Shown: positions 47,450 through 58,241, counted from the stretch's first letter. The stretch: 64,000 nt of DNA from Stentor roeselii (GCA_006503475.1 RSEH01000121.1:1-64000); one strand, 5' to 3'. Program-made: numbers and translations. Notes: a model not told the origin generated them from the sequence alone.

Positions 47450-48025
47450 ATGAGGCCTACAGACCTTCATTATAGAAGTCCTAAGGAGAAGACTGCTGAG
47501 TTCCTGTACCCTCAAATCATGACAGACGGGCGAAAAATTCCTCTGATCAAGAAAAATGGGACTACGAAAGGTTCTTTTTCAATGTCTCATCGTTTCCCTC
47601 AGTATGAAGAAGACGAAAAAAAAACTGGGTATAGGGTTGGCCCTGGAGCTTATTACCTTGACCAGGAATCTATTCAGAAAAAGTTCATACGGGGAACTCC
47701 TCAGTATCATAAAAGTCATGTCGGAAAGAACTGGAATAATAATGGATACATCTATGTTGGACAAAGCGTCGTTTTTGACCCTGGCCTTATGAATAAAAGC
47801 ATGAATGTTCTTAATGATTTGGTTAGCACTGTTGATGCTAGTCAGGTCATTCAGAAGGCTGATAGTAAAGTGAAGAGCAAAAGAAGTGTCGCTGAAAGTA
47901 GCGAATATTTTTCTTCTAGGAAAGGGAAAAGCTCGGACCATGGGTTCAGGCTAAGTGATAGTTTCTTTAGAAGAAGTAAAAACAATCCGTATTTTGCACA
48001 TACTATGAATTCACCGAAGTTTTAA
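47450..48025 (+). CDS. SHIPPO/STPGR-like protein
   Basis: 191 residues. The core SFSMSHRFPQYEEDEKKTGY followed by RVGPGAYYLD has the pattern F-x-x-x-x-R-F, spacer, G-P-G-x-Y of the sperm-tail PG-rich repeat, which decorates ciliary or cortical microtubules. Only one good repeat is present. The C-terminal half is Ser/Lys rich. Start in GTTATAAATG. Likely a small microtubule-associated protein; this is inference from one motif. Confidence 0.6.
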   Translation: MRPTDLHYRSPKEKTAEFLYPQIMTDGRKIPLIKKNGTTKGSFSMSHRFPQYEEDEKKTGYRVGPGAYYLDQESIQKKFIRGTPQYHKSHVGKNWNNNGYIYVGQSVVFDPGLMNKSMNVLNDLVSTVDASQVIQKADSKVKSKRSVAESSEYFSSRKGKSSDHGFRLSDSFFRRSKNNPYFAHTMNSPKF

Positions 48026-48270
48026 GATAAAGATAGTAATGTAATGTTGTTCCATATTTAGACTGAATGTAAGATTTAGGGAATTTCACGATCAAATAAA
48101 TATAGGGAAATATGGGTTCTTATAAAGATAATAAATTAATAATTATTGAATAATGTTAGGTTTTTTCAAATACTACTCTTAGTATAATTCTTTACTATAA
48201 TTAATAGCTTAACATTAATAATCATAATCAGTTATTTTCAATAACCTTATAAAAAGCATCATCAAATAAA

Positions 48271-51200
48271 CTAAATCTTATTCTTCTTAACTAAGCTAGA
48301 AAAAATTCCATCCTGTTCCATGAGCTTCTTAGGAGTATCAAACTCAGCGATAACTCCTTTATCCATAACAATAACACGATCATAATCCATAATAGTATTG
48401 ATCCTATGCGCAATAGTAAGTACAGTGCACTTCTTAAACTCCTTTTTAATAACATCCTGAATCAAAGCATCAGTTTTATAATCAATCGAAGCAGTAGCTT
48501 CATCTAAAAAGATAATTTTCGAGTTCCTTAAAAGTGCTCTAGCAATACAAATCAATTGTCTCTGCCCCGCAGAGAAGTTGCTTCCACCTTCCTTAACCTC
48601 TTTATCAAGCTGGCTTTCAATTTCATTATCATTAAAGACCTGCACATGTCTAAGTACTTCAATTAACCTTTCATTGCTAGCTTCTCCAAAAGGGTCAAGA
48701 TTTTCCCTTAAACTAGCTTGAAACAATACAGGTTCCTGAGGAATGACACAAATTTTTTGCCTTAATAGATCAAGTCCGACCTCTTCAATATCAACTCCAT
48801 CAATTAAAATATGTCCATAATGCGGTTCAATCAGTCGAAACAACGACAAACAAATCGAACTTTTCCCTGACCCGGTCCTTCCAACGATGCCGACTTTTTC
48901 ACAACTTTTGATTTTTCCATTAACTCCTTTTAATACGATTTCGGTGTTTTCTCGATAACGCATTTGGTAGGAATCGAACTCGATTTTTCCTTTTTCTGGC
49001 CAATTACGCTTTTTTAGGTCCTCGTCTTTGAACCTTGAACGTGGAAGCTCACCTTCGGTTAGAGAGAGTTGATGGCATCTCTCCACGGAGACCATGTTTG
49101 TTTCGAGGAATGTGCTGCTTAGTACAAGCCAGTATATGTTCTCGGGTAAGGTTATTGCGTAGGATAAGCAGAGGGATGCTAGGGCTGGCCCCATCACGTC
49201 TCTTCCGCTTACTATTACTAGAGATGAACCCACTAGGAAGAAGTCGGAAACTATCTCGAGTGCGATACCCATCCAACAGTTGGCAGCCTGTTTATGAAAC
49301 TCAAAAGTAGTATTAATATTGATCAATTCCTCATTTTTACTAGCAAAAAGATGCTGATAAGAAAAAGCCCTCAAAGTACTCAAGCCATAAGCAGTTTCAG
49401 AAAAGTGCTGAACAATTGGAGACCTAGTAATTCCCTCCATGCGAATTAATTCTCTAGAAGACGCTAAAAAAAAAGCCTGTATTTTGACAGCAAGATACAA
49501 AGTAAAAGGTAGTCCAATGAGCAAGTAAGGAACAATATACCCAATAAGACAAACAATACAAAACACCTGAAAAACCTGTCCAATGAACCCATTAAGACTA
49601 AAAATGAGCATCAAGTCAATATTATTCTGATCCTTTGAAAGTCTATTCAAGATCCTACCAGTAGGAGTAACATCATAAAACTTATTAACAGGTGCATCAA
49701 CAAGCGCTTGAATCATTTTAATAAAAATCAACCTAGCAGCCTTAAGTCCTCCAGAAATCGTAACAATAAGTCTAAACAAAATAAAAAGATTGACAGTAAA
49801 GCTAGCAATAGAATAAATCAAAATATTTTCCAACATTTTGTTTTTCTGTTCACTTTTTGACTGATCAGTCCACTCAGACAAGTAGAGATCAGTGTACATC
49901 CTGTCAGCCTGCCAGCAAAGCATGAAAAATAAAACAAGATAAAACATGATACTTCCGCCACTATATTCAATATAAGTCTTATAAACACTTCTTTGGACCG
50001 AGCCGAAGGCTCGGTCTTCATCTTCAATGATTTTTTTTTCATTAGACCCACTCGATTTTTCAACAACTTCTTCTTCCTTCTGCTGAACCTCAGCCTTTCC
50101 AGTCTTTTCCGCGATTTCCACTAAAAACGAATTTTTAAACATTCCATTTTCCTGAATAAGCTGATCATATGTGCCAGTTTCAACTACTCTGCCTTCATGA
50201 AGCATGACAATCGAGTCAGCATAAGGCAGGAACTGTTGATTATTTGTCACAAGTAAAACAGTCTTCCCAGCTAAAAAATTTTTAAAACAATCAGAAAAAA
50301 TCGCTGCTCCGACATGAGCGTCAACCGCACTGAGGGGGTCATCAAACAAAAAAACATCTGCATTAGAGTAAACAGCTCTTGCAATAGCCACTCGAGTTTT
50401 TTGCCCTCCACTTAAATTAATCCCTTTTTCTCCAATTTCCGTTTGATCCCCTGCTGGAAGGATTTTAAGATCATCAAGCAATTGACAGACTTTTAAAACT
50501 TGTGAATATTTTTCAGGGTTTTCAGGAGATCCGAATAAAATATTCTTTTTTATTGTCGTGTTTTGAATCCAGGATTCTTGACTGACATAAGCGATTTTTC
50601 CACTGATTTTGATGAAGGATTTCTCGCTTGTCCTCACGAAGTTCATGCTTTGGATTAATGAGTGGATTATCGAGGACTTTCCACTTCCGACTTTTCCGAC
50701 GACTGCGACAAGGTCGCCTCTTTTTACTTTAAGGGAAATATTTTTGAGGACTGTTTTGGTTTCTTTGAGTTCTCCTGAAAGTTCTGGGTTTGGATTTTGG
50801 ATTTGGCTTTGGTCGAGTTCCCAGGAAAAACTTGCATTGTTGATGTCAATTGCGTATTCGAAACTGTCGTTTTTTACGTATTGGTTGATGTCTCTGCACA
50901 TTAGAAAGTCTTGGATTCGTTTGTAGCTTATCAGGGATTGAACGAAGTTTGAGATTATGTCGGGAACGAAACGGATTGCCATGTTTAGAGTTCCTATTAC
51001 TGATGTACCTGCGAAAACGTTGCCTGGGGTCAGTTGGATACCGGAAAGGGTCATTGTGATTAGAACTGCCATTATCAGGTAGTTCCTTGTCCCCCAGTTT
51101 AGGAAAATTGTGCATGTCATGTACTTCAGGCCTTTTGAAATTAGGGATAGTTCTGTTTGTCGAGCTGATAGGACTTTTTCTGAGATCTTTTTTTCCCAGT

Positions 51201-52659
51201 TGTAAAGTTTTAGAACTTTCATTGAGCTTAGCCATTCGTTTAATATCTTCATCCTGGAGTCCTTTTTTATCATCACTTCTCTTTGGATAGCGACCATCTT
51301 TTTAGCAAGGAATCCGTTAAGACCGAACAGAACTACCATGACAATCAGTCCAGCAACAAGTGCCTTCCACCCTAAAGTAACATATATCAACCAAATTCCA
51401 ATTCCAAACTGAAAAGGCCAAATCAAAGCTCTAACCGTATAAGGAGCAGACTCAGCTATTTTAGTCAAATCCACCTGCATTAAATTAACAATCTTAGCAT
51501 AAGAAAAATCTGAAGAGCTTGAGTTAAGCACTGAAGGTGAAACAGTTAAAGTTTTTTCATATATATGAGAAGATAGTCCTGCTTTTATATGAACACTGAG
51601 CAAACTGGTTAAAAACCTGTAGTGATTGTTGGCAACTGCTTGAATGAGCTTGCTTAAAAGCATGTAAAAAACGATTGCGTAGCCTCGCCAAATAGGTTCA
51701 TCAGATTCTAGGTAGTTTTCTACCACTTTTATGAAAAGGGCTCCACCGAAGTCCATTAGGTTGGCGATTAACCCGATTATCACTAATCCAAAGATTTCTC
51801 CTGAGAACCTCGAGTAGACTGCTTTAAGTAGTGCTTTAGAATCGTTTTTTCTTTTTAAGTACTTTTCTATGTGTGGAGACATTTTTTTCTTTTGGTAAGA
51901 GGTTGACTCGTGGTAGCCGATCTTTTCGATGTCTTCTTGACGCAGAGGTCGAGAGTTTCCGAGTTTTAGTAGTGGGTAGATCCACCAAGTAATAAGTTTA
52001 GAAAAAATCGATGCTTTTTCATAAGTGGTTTTTTCAGGTTCATCCCTGGGATCCTTCAAGTTTTCAACTAACTCAACATACTTTACCTTATTGAGCCTTG
52101 AATAAGAAGACCACATCAGATAAAGGTTCGGAAAGAAAATAGAAGCAGCTAAAACAATAGAAAAATAAACAAGGACTGGATCCTGCTCCTTTTTTTTCTT
52201 ATTTTTCATTTCATAGTTTAGATCAATATTTGAAACCACAACAAAAAACTCAAAAACACTCCAAAGAGTCCTCAAGACCACAACCATCTTCAAAGTCTTA
52301 TTCGACGTAAAAATAAGTTGATTACTCTTAAAAGTAAACTGATAACAGTACAGAACAGTCAAAAACAGTAAAATATTCACTGAATAATCCAAAAACTCAG
52401 CAACAGAAACCAAGTCAATATCCTTATAAAACAGCAACAAAGTCATCTGCACAAAATACGTAAAAACCGGCAAAAGGACTACAAAAGTCACTCTAGAAGA
52501 CACCTGCCTACTTTCTTCTTTCCTACAAATCATAAGACACCCTACAAGAACTAAGATCAGGAACATGCCAGGCATAAAGCCCAGGTCAAAGTGAATAAAA
52601 CAGAAACTTTTCATTCTATCCGAGCCAGGCTCTGCGTAAGGCTTACAAAGCGACTCCAT
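48271..52659 (-). CDS. ABC transporter, ABCC (MRP) family
   Basis: 1462 residues, full length. N-terminal TMD0 (about 20-170, five hydrophobic stretches), L0 linker, TMD1, NBD1 with Walker A GKVGSGKSS (about 651), signature LSGGQKTRVAIARA and Walker B VFLFDDPLSAVDAHVG; TMD2, and NBD2 with Walker A GRTGSGKSS (about 1261), signature FSAGQRQLICIARA and Walker B IIFLDEATASID. NBD1 has Asp after Walker B as in other ABCC exporters, NBD2 has the catalytic Glu, so one consensus ATP site is expected. Exports organic anions or conjugates, or acts in metal or toxin defence. 8 nt from the stop of the upstream gene on the same strand. Confidence 0.95.
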   Translation of the reverse strand: MESLCKPYAEPGSDRMKSFCFIHFDLGFMPGMFLILVLVGCLMICRKEESRQVSSRVTFVVLLPVFTYFVQMTLLLFYKDIDLVSVAEFLDYSVNILLFLTVLYCYQFTFKSNQLIFTSNKTLKMVVVLRTLWSVFEFFVVVSNIDLNYEMKNKKKKEQDPVLVYFSIVLAASIFFPNLYLMWSSYSRLNKVKYVELVENLKDPRDEPEKTTYEKASIFSKLITWWIYPLLKLGNSRPLRQEDIEKIGYHESTSYQKKKMSPHIEKYLKRKNDSKALLKAVYSRFSGEIFGLVIIGLIANLMDFGGALFIKVVENYLESDEPIWRGYAIVFYMLLSKLIQAVANNHYRFLTSLLSVHIKAGLSSHIYEKTLTVSPSVLNSSSSDFSYAKIVNLMQVDLTKIAESAPYTVRALIWPFQFGIGIWLIYVTLGWKALVAGLIVMVVLFGLNGFLAKKMVAIQREVMIKKDSRMKILNEWLSSMKVLKLYNWEKKISEKVLSARQTELSLISKGLKYMTCTIFLNWGTRNYLIMAVLITMTLSGIQLTPGNVFAGTSVIGTLNMAIRFVPDIISNFVQSLISYKRIQDFLMCRDINQYVKNDSFEYAIDINNASFSWELDQSQIQNPNPELSGELKETKTVLKNISLKVKRGDLVAVVGKVGSGKSSIIHSLIQSMNFVRTSEKSFIKISGKIAYVSQESWIQNTTIKKNILFGSPENPEKYSQVLKVCQLLDDLKILPAGDQTEIGEKGINLSGGQKTRVAIARAVYSNADVFLFDDPLSAVDAHVGAAIFSDCFKNFLAGKTVLLVTNNQQFLPYADSIVMLHEGRVVETGTYDQLIQENGMFKNSFLVEIAEKTGKAEVQQKEEEVVEKSSGSNEKKIIEDEDRAFGSVQRSVYKTYIEYSGGSIMFYLVLFFMLCWQADRMYTDLYLSEWTDQSKSEQKNKMLENILIYSIASFTVNLFILFRLIVTISGGLKAARLIFIKMIQALVDAPVNKFYDVTPTGRILNRLSKDQNNIDLMLIFSLNGFIGQVFQVFCIVCLIGYIVPYLLIGLPFTLYLAVKIQAFFLASSRELIRMEGITRSPIVQHFSETAYGLSTLRAFSYQHLFASKNEELININTTFEFHKQAANCWMGIALEIVSDFFLVGSSLVIVSGRDVMGPALASLCLSYAITLPENIYWLVLSSTFLETNMVSVERCHQLSLTEGELPRSRFKDEDLKKRNWPEKGKIEFDSYQMRYRENTEIVLKGVNGKIKSCEKVGIVGRTGSGKSSICLSLFRLIEPHYGHILIDGVDIEEVGLDLLRQKICVIPQEPVLFQASLRENLDPFGEASNERLIEVLRHVQVFNDNEIESQLDKEVKEGGSNFSAGQRQLICIARALLRNSKIIFLDEATASIDYKTDALIQDVIKKEFKKCTVLTIAHRINTIMDYDRVIVMDKGVIAEFDTPKKLMEQDGIFSSLVKKNKI

Positions 52660-52667
52660 TTATAACT

Positions 52668-53843
52668 TTAAACTACATCAAAGAACTTCGAGTACTTCAC
52701 TCGGTCGATTTCTTGTCGAAGAGCTTTACAGTTTTTCGCATGATTTTTAAGCACTTTCATCATCACTTCAACGAAAACTTCTTTTTCAGCTGATGATCTT
52801 TCTTTACTGTTGCAGGCGGATCTTGGGGTTTTCTTTGAAGACTCTCGAGGTTTGTAGCTTATTGACTGACGAGGTCCTCTTGAAGCTTTGAAAAGATTGG
52901 AATTTTTAGAGGTTTTAGATGTTGACTTGTTAGAAGTGCTTCGAAAACGATTTAGTTTTGAAAAGTCTAAATTTTTGTGAGAATTTTCTGCTTTTGCTAC
53001 TTGGTTTAACCAGATGTCTCGACTTGGACGTAAGTTTCTGTATGATGGTTGAAGAGAGTTTCCTGATCTTGACTTGGAATTCGTGGAGATGTCTTCGTAG
53101 TGAGAAGAGTTTTCACTTATTCTGCTGTAAGTACTGAAGTCACAATGGCTGCACTCGAATTGATTTAAAGGTTTTAAAGGCTCAGCATAACTTTCAGGCT
53201 TTTTCCAGTCATCTTCACATCGAAGTCCGAAATTCGCTGGTTTTGAGTCTCGGATTTTTGATGGATTTTCTTGGGAAGGTCGGTGACTCTTTTCAAGTTC
53301 ATTCAAAAGACTATCTGCGAAGGTTTCTTTATTTAAAGTCTCTGGTCTGAAGTTTTCTGATCGAAAAGATGGTAAAATGAAGGGGTCATCATTTTTTAAA
53401 AAATTTTCTTGATAGTTTTTTTCAGGGTTTTTTAAAATTCCAGGTTTTTTTAAAGGAATTTGAAACTTTTCATGTTGAATGAAATTTTCTTTATTGACTA
53501 TATCTTCGTATCTTGTTTGAAAGGTGGGCTGAGAGTATTTTTCATCATTTTTCCAGTTTTTATCTACTGGATGACTTTCACGATTTCCTTTGATCTCAGT
53601 TAAAGGTTTCATGTTAAAAGTTTCACTACTGAAGCACTCATTCCCCTTTTTTTCATATGCAAAAGGAATTCTTCCTAAAATTTCATTTTTTGAATGACCA
53701 GCCAGTTCAAGTTCGTCTTTATAAGAAGAAATTTTACTTGTATCATGATAGTCCTGCTTGATAGGAGAAGTGGTGAAAGGACAGTCTGCATATAAGTAAG
53801 AGTTGTTTTCGAGATGAGGTACTTTATACATATTCGAATTCAT
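52668..53843 (-). CDS. disordered Ser/Asn/Lys-rich protein, function unknown
   Basis: 391 residues of low-complexity, probably disordered sequence with few hydrophobic stretches. One CxxC pair occurs (FECSHCDFSTYSRIS, about 230). The last 45 residues are helical (EVFVEVMMKVLKNHAKNCKA, then RQEIDRVKYSKFF). No family recognised. It sits between CFAP300 and the ABCC gene on the same strand, with 20 nt and 8 nt gaps, but there is no sign they work together. Start ATG in TTTAAATG. Confidence 0.6.
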   Translation of the reverse strand: MNSNMYKVPHLENNSYLYADCPFTTSPIKQDYHDTSKISSYKDELELAGHSKNEILGRIPFAYEKKGNECFSSETFNMKPLTEIKGNRESHPVDKNWKNDEKYSQPTFQTRYEDIVNKENFIQHEKFQIPLKKPGILKNPEKNYQENFLKNDDPFILPSFRSENFRPETLNKETFADSLLNELEKSHRPSQENPSKIRDSKPANFGLRCEDDWKKPESYAEPLKPLNQFECSHCDFSTYSRISENSSHYEDISTNSKSRSGNSLQPSYRNLRPSRDIWLNQVAKAENSHKNLDFSKLNRFRSTSNKSTSKTSKNSNLFKASRGPRQSISYKPRESSKKTPRSACNSKERSSAEKEVFVEVMMKVLKNHAKNCKALRQEIDRVKYSKFFDVV

Positions 53844-53863
53844 TTAAATGTAAGAAAAATTAA

Positions 53864-54616
53864 CTACCACATGCCAGTCCACTTATGAGTCCAAATATTC
53901 ACATGTCGGTACCCCGGGTCGACAACAACATAAAAAAAATCCTGTAAATGTTTATTTCTGAAAGGCTCGAAATCTGCACTGTTTAACACCTGAAAGACCT
54001 TTGAAGTCACTTTTAACTCTGCACTTTCCTGGTCTTTACTCACAGCGACCAGGTCCTTATAAACTCCTTTGACCAGGTCGAGGTATTCAGCGATTTCGTC
54101 TTCATATTGGCACATTCCTCCTCCAATTAAAAAGTGTTCAAAAATCTTAAAAAGAAACTCATTTCGAACCTCTTCACCAATGGCGCCAAAGTCTTCGCTT
54201 TCTTCAAAAAGCAGGACTTCTCGAATTTTATCACAAATTTCAATATCGTCCACATATTCTGGAACCACTTTTCGAATAGCGCCGTTTTCGTATACCAGAT
54301 CTTTTTCTTTTAAAACATTGAAAATTTCCATTGAGGTTTGAATGGAAGGGACTTCTTTGAATGAAAGTTGAAGGACGGGATTACGTTTACGAGATGCGCC
54401 GAGATGAGGAAGGACTGAAGATATCACTGGACTGTTAACAAGGTCTAAGAGAAAGCGCTCTGGGTGAAACTCGTTGAAGGGAATGTCGAAGCGGAACTTT
54501 TGAAGAGACATCGACTGGGACATTCCCCATTTTCGGAACTTTGCTTGGGATTCTTTTGAGTCGAAAGTGCTGAAGACTGCCCGGTCAAGGTGGTGGAATG
54601 TGTATTGTTCTTCCAT
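53864..54616 (-). CDS. CFAP300: CFAP300 (C11orf70), axonemal dynein assembly protein
   Basis: 250 residues, close to the usual 250-270. CFAP300 is needed in the cytoplasm for preassembly and transport of outer and inner dynein arms. The family's landmarks are in order: FRKWGMSQSMSLQKFRFDIP, LVYENGAIRKVVPEYVDDI, EICDKIREVLLFEESEDF, FLFKIFEHFLIGGGMCQYED, LVKGVYKDLVAVSKDQES, and FFYVVVDPGYRHVNIWTHKW. No other domain. Start in TTCTAGAATGG. Confidence 0.92.
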   Translation of the reverse strand: MEEQYTFHHLDRAVFSTFDSKESQAKFRKWGMSQSMSLQKFRFDIPFNEFHPERFLLDLVNSPVISSVLPHLGASRKRNPVLQLSFKEVPSIQTSMEIFNVLKEKDLVYENGAIRKVVPEYVDDIEICDKIREVLLFEESEDFGAIGEEVRNEFLFKIFEHFLIGGGMCQYEDEIAEYLDLVKGVYKDLVAVSKDQESAELKVTSKVFQVLNSADFEPFRNKHLQDFFYVVVDPGYRHVNIWTHKWTGMW

Positions 54617-54839
54617 TCTAGAAAATATGGAAAAACAAGAATCTTGAAGAAATTTCTAAAGTTAAGATTATTAAAGATCTTAAAACTTTAAATTTTATTA
54701 AATTTCAATAAAATATTACATTCTCAATATCTGTTCACTGTTCAATCTTCAAAAATTCCACGTTACTCTAACATCCATCTCACCTTTTCCATAATATCAA
54801 TGTTTCTGCAGTCCTCTCTAATTTAAATCTGGCGAATAA

Positions 54840-57800
54840 ATGGATCCAGTTCGATCTAGCAGTTTTATCATCACTCAAGGCAGCGACATTGAAGACCGCA
54901 TCGACACCAGACAGAAACTCTGGGAATTTACCAAAGAAATTTCAAATCTGCGCATAAAACTCGAAGCAGAACAAAAGCGAAACAGCCACCTGGAAGAAAA
55001 CTATTTAAAACTTCCAGCAACCCTTGAATCTTTACAAGAAGCTAAAAACGAGCTAGAAATTTTCAAGTCAAACTCTTCTATTCTTGAACAAAAGTTAAAA
55101 GAAAGCCAGGCAGCTTGCTTAAAATACAAAAAAGACCTCGAAATGTTCAAAGAAGACGCTTTTCATAAGTTTAAAGAACACGACCTTGCAACGATCAGTC
55201 AATCTTCAAAGATCCGGACTCTGGAAAATGAACAAAGCGCGATTCGAAGCCAGTTCCAGAAACTTCTTGAAGAATACGAAGGCAAAGTCAAAAGACTAAA
55301 AACTTTCAAGCAGAAGTACCGACAAGTCAAAGAAGAACTGAAAAAAGTGAAAAGATCTTCGAATTCAAATAAACTTGATACTGAGTTTTTGGAGATTAAA
55401 CTGGAACTTGAAGGAGCGAAAAGGAAAATTGTGGATTTAACTAAGTCTAGAGAGGAACTTGCGAAAAGATGCACGGATCTTGAAGATAAGAATAATTATT
55501 TGAATAGTCAGAAGTCTGACTTGAAAGCAGCGGCGCATCGAAGGGACAGGACCATGATTGACTTGGAAAAAGACTTCAAGTTCACTTTAGAAGGAATTGA
55601 ATCTAAACAGTCTGAAGAGGTTCAGGAACTCAATGCGAAAGTCAGTCTTCTTGAAAGGCAGATCAGGGAAATCAAGAAAACTCATGAAGACGTGCTTAGT
55701 AAAAAGGATGAGGAAAAAATGATTGAAATAGACAACTTAAAAAAACAAATTGAAAAAATCACTAAGGAAAAACAAAGGACTGAACTCGAACTTGCTTCTT
55801 GTAAAGAACTTCTTGATGAAGCTGAGCATAAAATCATTGAAGCGAAAATTGAATTTGAGTCAAAAAATGAACTCATGAAAAAAATTCACAAGGATAAAAT
55901 TATTGAACTCAAAACTGAGATCAGTGAACTTCAACAGAAAAATAAGGAATTACTTGAAGTCATGGATTTTAACCGCAAGTCAGTCTTTCAAGGGGAATCA
56001 TTGGCGGATGAACTTGGACAACTTGAAGATCGTGATTCAAGGCTTATGCCAGGCTTTCAAAGTTTTTTCCGCCCGAATCCTGAAATAGACAAAACTTTAG
56101 AAAAGCTGAAAAAAATCAAAGAAAAGAACAAAAAACTCAAAAAAGACCTGAACCTCAAAACTGAAGCACTCATTGAAAATGAGAGAAATACAACTCTAAA
56201 TGAAAAAAATATCAGAAACTTGAATTCTGACATTTCTTCTTTCAAGGACATGGTAAACGACTTGAACCAGACAATAAAACTGCTGGAAACTGAAAAAGAA
56301 GCAAATAAATCAGAAATCGCCAGAGTCCTTTCGATAAATTCAGAACTTTTAGACTCGAATCGCGATTTGAAAGAAAAAAACTCGGGGCTAGAATCAGAAA
56401 TGAACCGACAAAAAAACGATTTGGAAGAAAGAATTCTCGCTCTGAAGAAAAAATACAGTGAAAAAATCATGAAGTATAAAGAAGACATCCTTGATCTCAC
56501 TCAAAGATCTGCCCAACTTCGTGATAATCTTTCAACAACGAAAACTTTGAATGAAAATCAAGCTTCAGAGCTTGAGTCTTCCAAAAAACTACTAAAGAAG
56601 AATAATAAGTTAAAGGAAAAAGTCTCTGGGATGGAAAAAGCATTGAAGACTTCGACTGAAACTATTAATAAACTACAGGCGAAACTCACTGAACTCTACA
56701 AAATTCCGAATATTGAAGATGACCTTGAAACAAAACCTAAAGAATCACATTTGAGTCAAGTTGATGAAAAAATAGGCTCCGACGAAGACGAAGTTAAAAA
56801 TTTTGAAGTCATTGGGAAAATCAAAGAATTTCAGCAAAAAAATGAAAGTTTGAATCAAAAAATCAGTCAAATGATCGAAGAGGAAAATCAATACAAGGAA
56901 AAAGTCGCAGGTCTTGAAAATAAAGTCCGTGATTTGACCAAAATGCTCAGTACTGAAAAAGAAGTTTTAGTTATCAATAAACCAAGTCTCTCTGAATTTT
57001 CCAGTGAATTAAGTTTGACTTGTGAAAAAGGTAAAAAGTCGTCAAAGAGAACTTTAGAAACACAAGCTCTTGAAAGTTTTACTAAAAAAGTGCAGAAACT
57101 AGCAAAAGAACTGAACTTTTCAATTGAATCAGTAAATTCCTCGGCTTTGTTTCCATCGCCAACTCAACACGAAAAGTTATCAGTACCCTCACCTATGTTC
57201 CCACCATCTAAACCCGAAAATTTATCATTAAATACCGAATCTTCAACTACAATAAAACCTCTAAAAAACAATAAAAAAGACTCATTAGATTCATCAAGTG
57301 AAGAAATCGTCCAACAAAACCCAGTTCCAAAGCAATCATTATCCGAAACAACTCAAGTCTATCTTTTTTCCCTTTCCCCATCAAAGCCCTCTTCAAACCA
57401 AGACCTAGAAATGGAACTATTCAGTTTAAAGCAAGATCTTTCAATAAAATCCGAGCGTTTCCAGAAGCTAGAAAAAGAATTTCACGAACGTCTTGAAATC
57501 TACGAAGAAAAAATCAGGTCATTAGAAGATGAAAGAGCGCAGTACACTTATGTAACAAACACAGAACCTGATGAATGCACTGATAGTGAAGAGGACGGCT
57601 CAGTGCGTCATGGCAAACAAACTGCGGTGTCCATCATCGACGACTATCAACCCATGACTGACGGCTCCGTGCTTGATACTGAAGAAGAACCAAGGAATCC
57701 TTTTGACATGTTCAAAGAAAGTATTCTTTTGATGAAATCAGCGGAACATGAAAATACTAAAATCTCTGAACTTGAAACAGAAATCGCGGAAAAATCTAAT

Positions 57801-58241
57801 CAAATCAGGATTTTTGAGGAAAAGGTCAATGATTTAACTTCAAAAGTTGCACAGTTTGAAAAATTGAACCAGAATCTTAGTGAAAAGAATAAAGAACTTG
57901 AAAAGGATAAACATGTTAATTATCAGAGCTTGAGACAAGCTGATAAATTTGAAAGAATTCATGATTGTGTATTGCAAGAAGCGAAAATGACACTCTTGGA
58001 AGCTCATAATCAGAGACTTGAAACTGAACTTATTGTTTCGAAAACGAATTGGGGAGAAATGACGAATACTCTTATTAAGGATATCAATGAAATGGAAAAG
58101 AAACTTAAAGTTGCTGAGGATGACTATCGGAATGTTTCTGAAGAGAAAGAAGAACTTATTAGAAGGATTAATCAGACACCTAAGAAAAAGTCGAGATGGA
58201 ACTTTTTTGCGAGCAAGAAAAGAAATAGTGATATTAATTAA
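54840..58241 (+). CDS. long coiled-coil protein, family member 2 (SLADEL motif)
   Basis: 1133 residues, nearly all coiled coil. Non-helical breaks at about 375-420 (FNRKSVFQGESLADELGQLE) and 790-870 (Pro/Ser-rich, SALFPSPTQHEKLSVPSPMF). Ends with a basic-aromatic tail (TPKKKSRWNFFASKKRNSDI). It shares three islands with the 637-residue protein at 2408-4321: L.AEQ...LE...KLPAT...., FNR.SV...SLADELGQL...SR, and LETELIVSKTNWGEMTNTL. The two are paralogues, this one with extra coiled coil in the C-terminal half. Start in GGCGAATAAATGG. Role unknown. Confidence 0.85.
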   Translation: MDPVRSSSFIITQGSDIEDRIDTRQKLWEFTKEISNLRIKLEAEQKRNSHLEENYLKLPATLESLQEAKNELEIFKSNSSILEQKLKESQAACLKYKKDLEMFKEDAFHKFKEHDLATISQSSKIRTLENEQSAIRSQFQKLLEEYEGKVKRLKTFKQKYRQVKEELKKVKRSSNSNKLDTEFLEIKLELEGAKRKIVDLTKSREELAKRCTDLEDKNNYLNSQKSDLKAAAHRRDRTMIDLEKDFKFTLEGIESKQSEEVQELNAKVSLLERQIREIKKTHEDVLSKKDEEKMIEIDNLKKQIEKITKEKQRTELELASCKELLDEAEHKIIEAKIEFESKNELMKKIHKDKIIELKTEISELQQKNKELLEVMDFNRKSVFQGESLADELGQLEDRDSRLMPGFQSFFRPNPEIDKTLEKLKKIKEKNKKLKKDLNLKTEALIENERNTTLNEKNIRNLNSDISSFKDMVNDLNQTIKLLETEKEANKSEIARVLSINSELLDSNRDLKEKNSGLESEMNRQKNDLEERILALKKKYSEKIMKYKEDILDLTQRSAQLRDNLSTTKTLNENQASELESSKKLLKKNNKLKEKVSGMEKALKTSTETINKLQAKLTELYKIPNIEDDLETKPKESHLSQVDEKIGSDEDEVKNFEVIGKIKEFQQKNESLNQKISQMIEEENQYKEKVAGLENKVRDLTKMLSTEKEVLVINKPSLSEFSSELSLTCEKGKKSSKRTLETQALESFTKKVQKLAKELNFSIESVNSSALFPSPTQHEKLSVPSPMFPPSKPENLSLNTESSTTIKPLKNNKKDSLDSSSEEIVQQNPVPKQSLSETTQVYLFSLSPSKPSSNQDLEMELFSLKQDLSIKSERFQKLEKEFHERLEIYEEKIRSLEDERAQYTYVTNTEPDECTDSEEDGSVRHGKQTAVSIIDDYQPMTDGSVLDTEEEPRNPFDMFKESILLMKSAEHENTKISELETEIAEKSNQIRIFEEKVNDLTSKVAQFEKLNQNLSEKNKELEKDKHVNYQSLRQADKFERIHDCVLQEAKMTLLEAHNQRLETELIVSKTNWGEMTNTLIKDINEMEKKLKVAEDDYRNVSEEKEELIRRINQTPKKKSRWNFFASKKRNSDIN

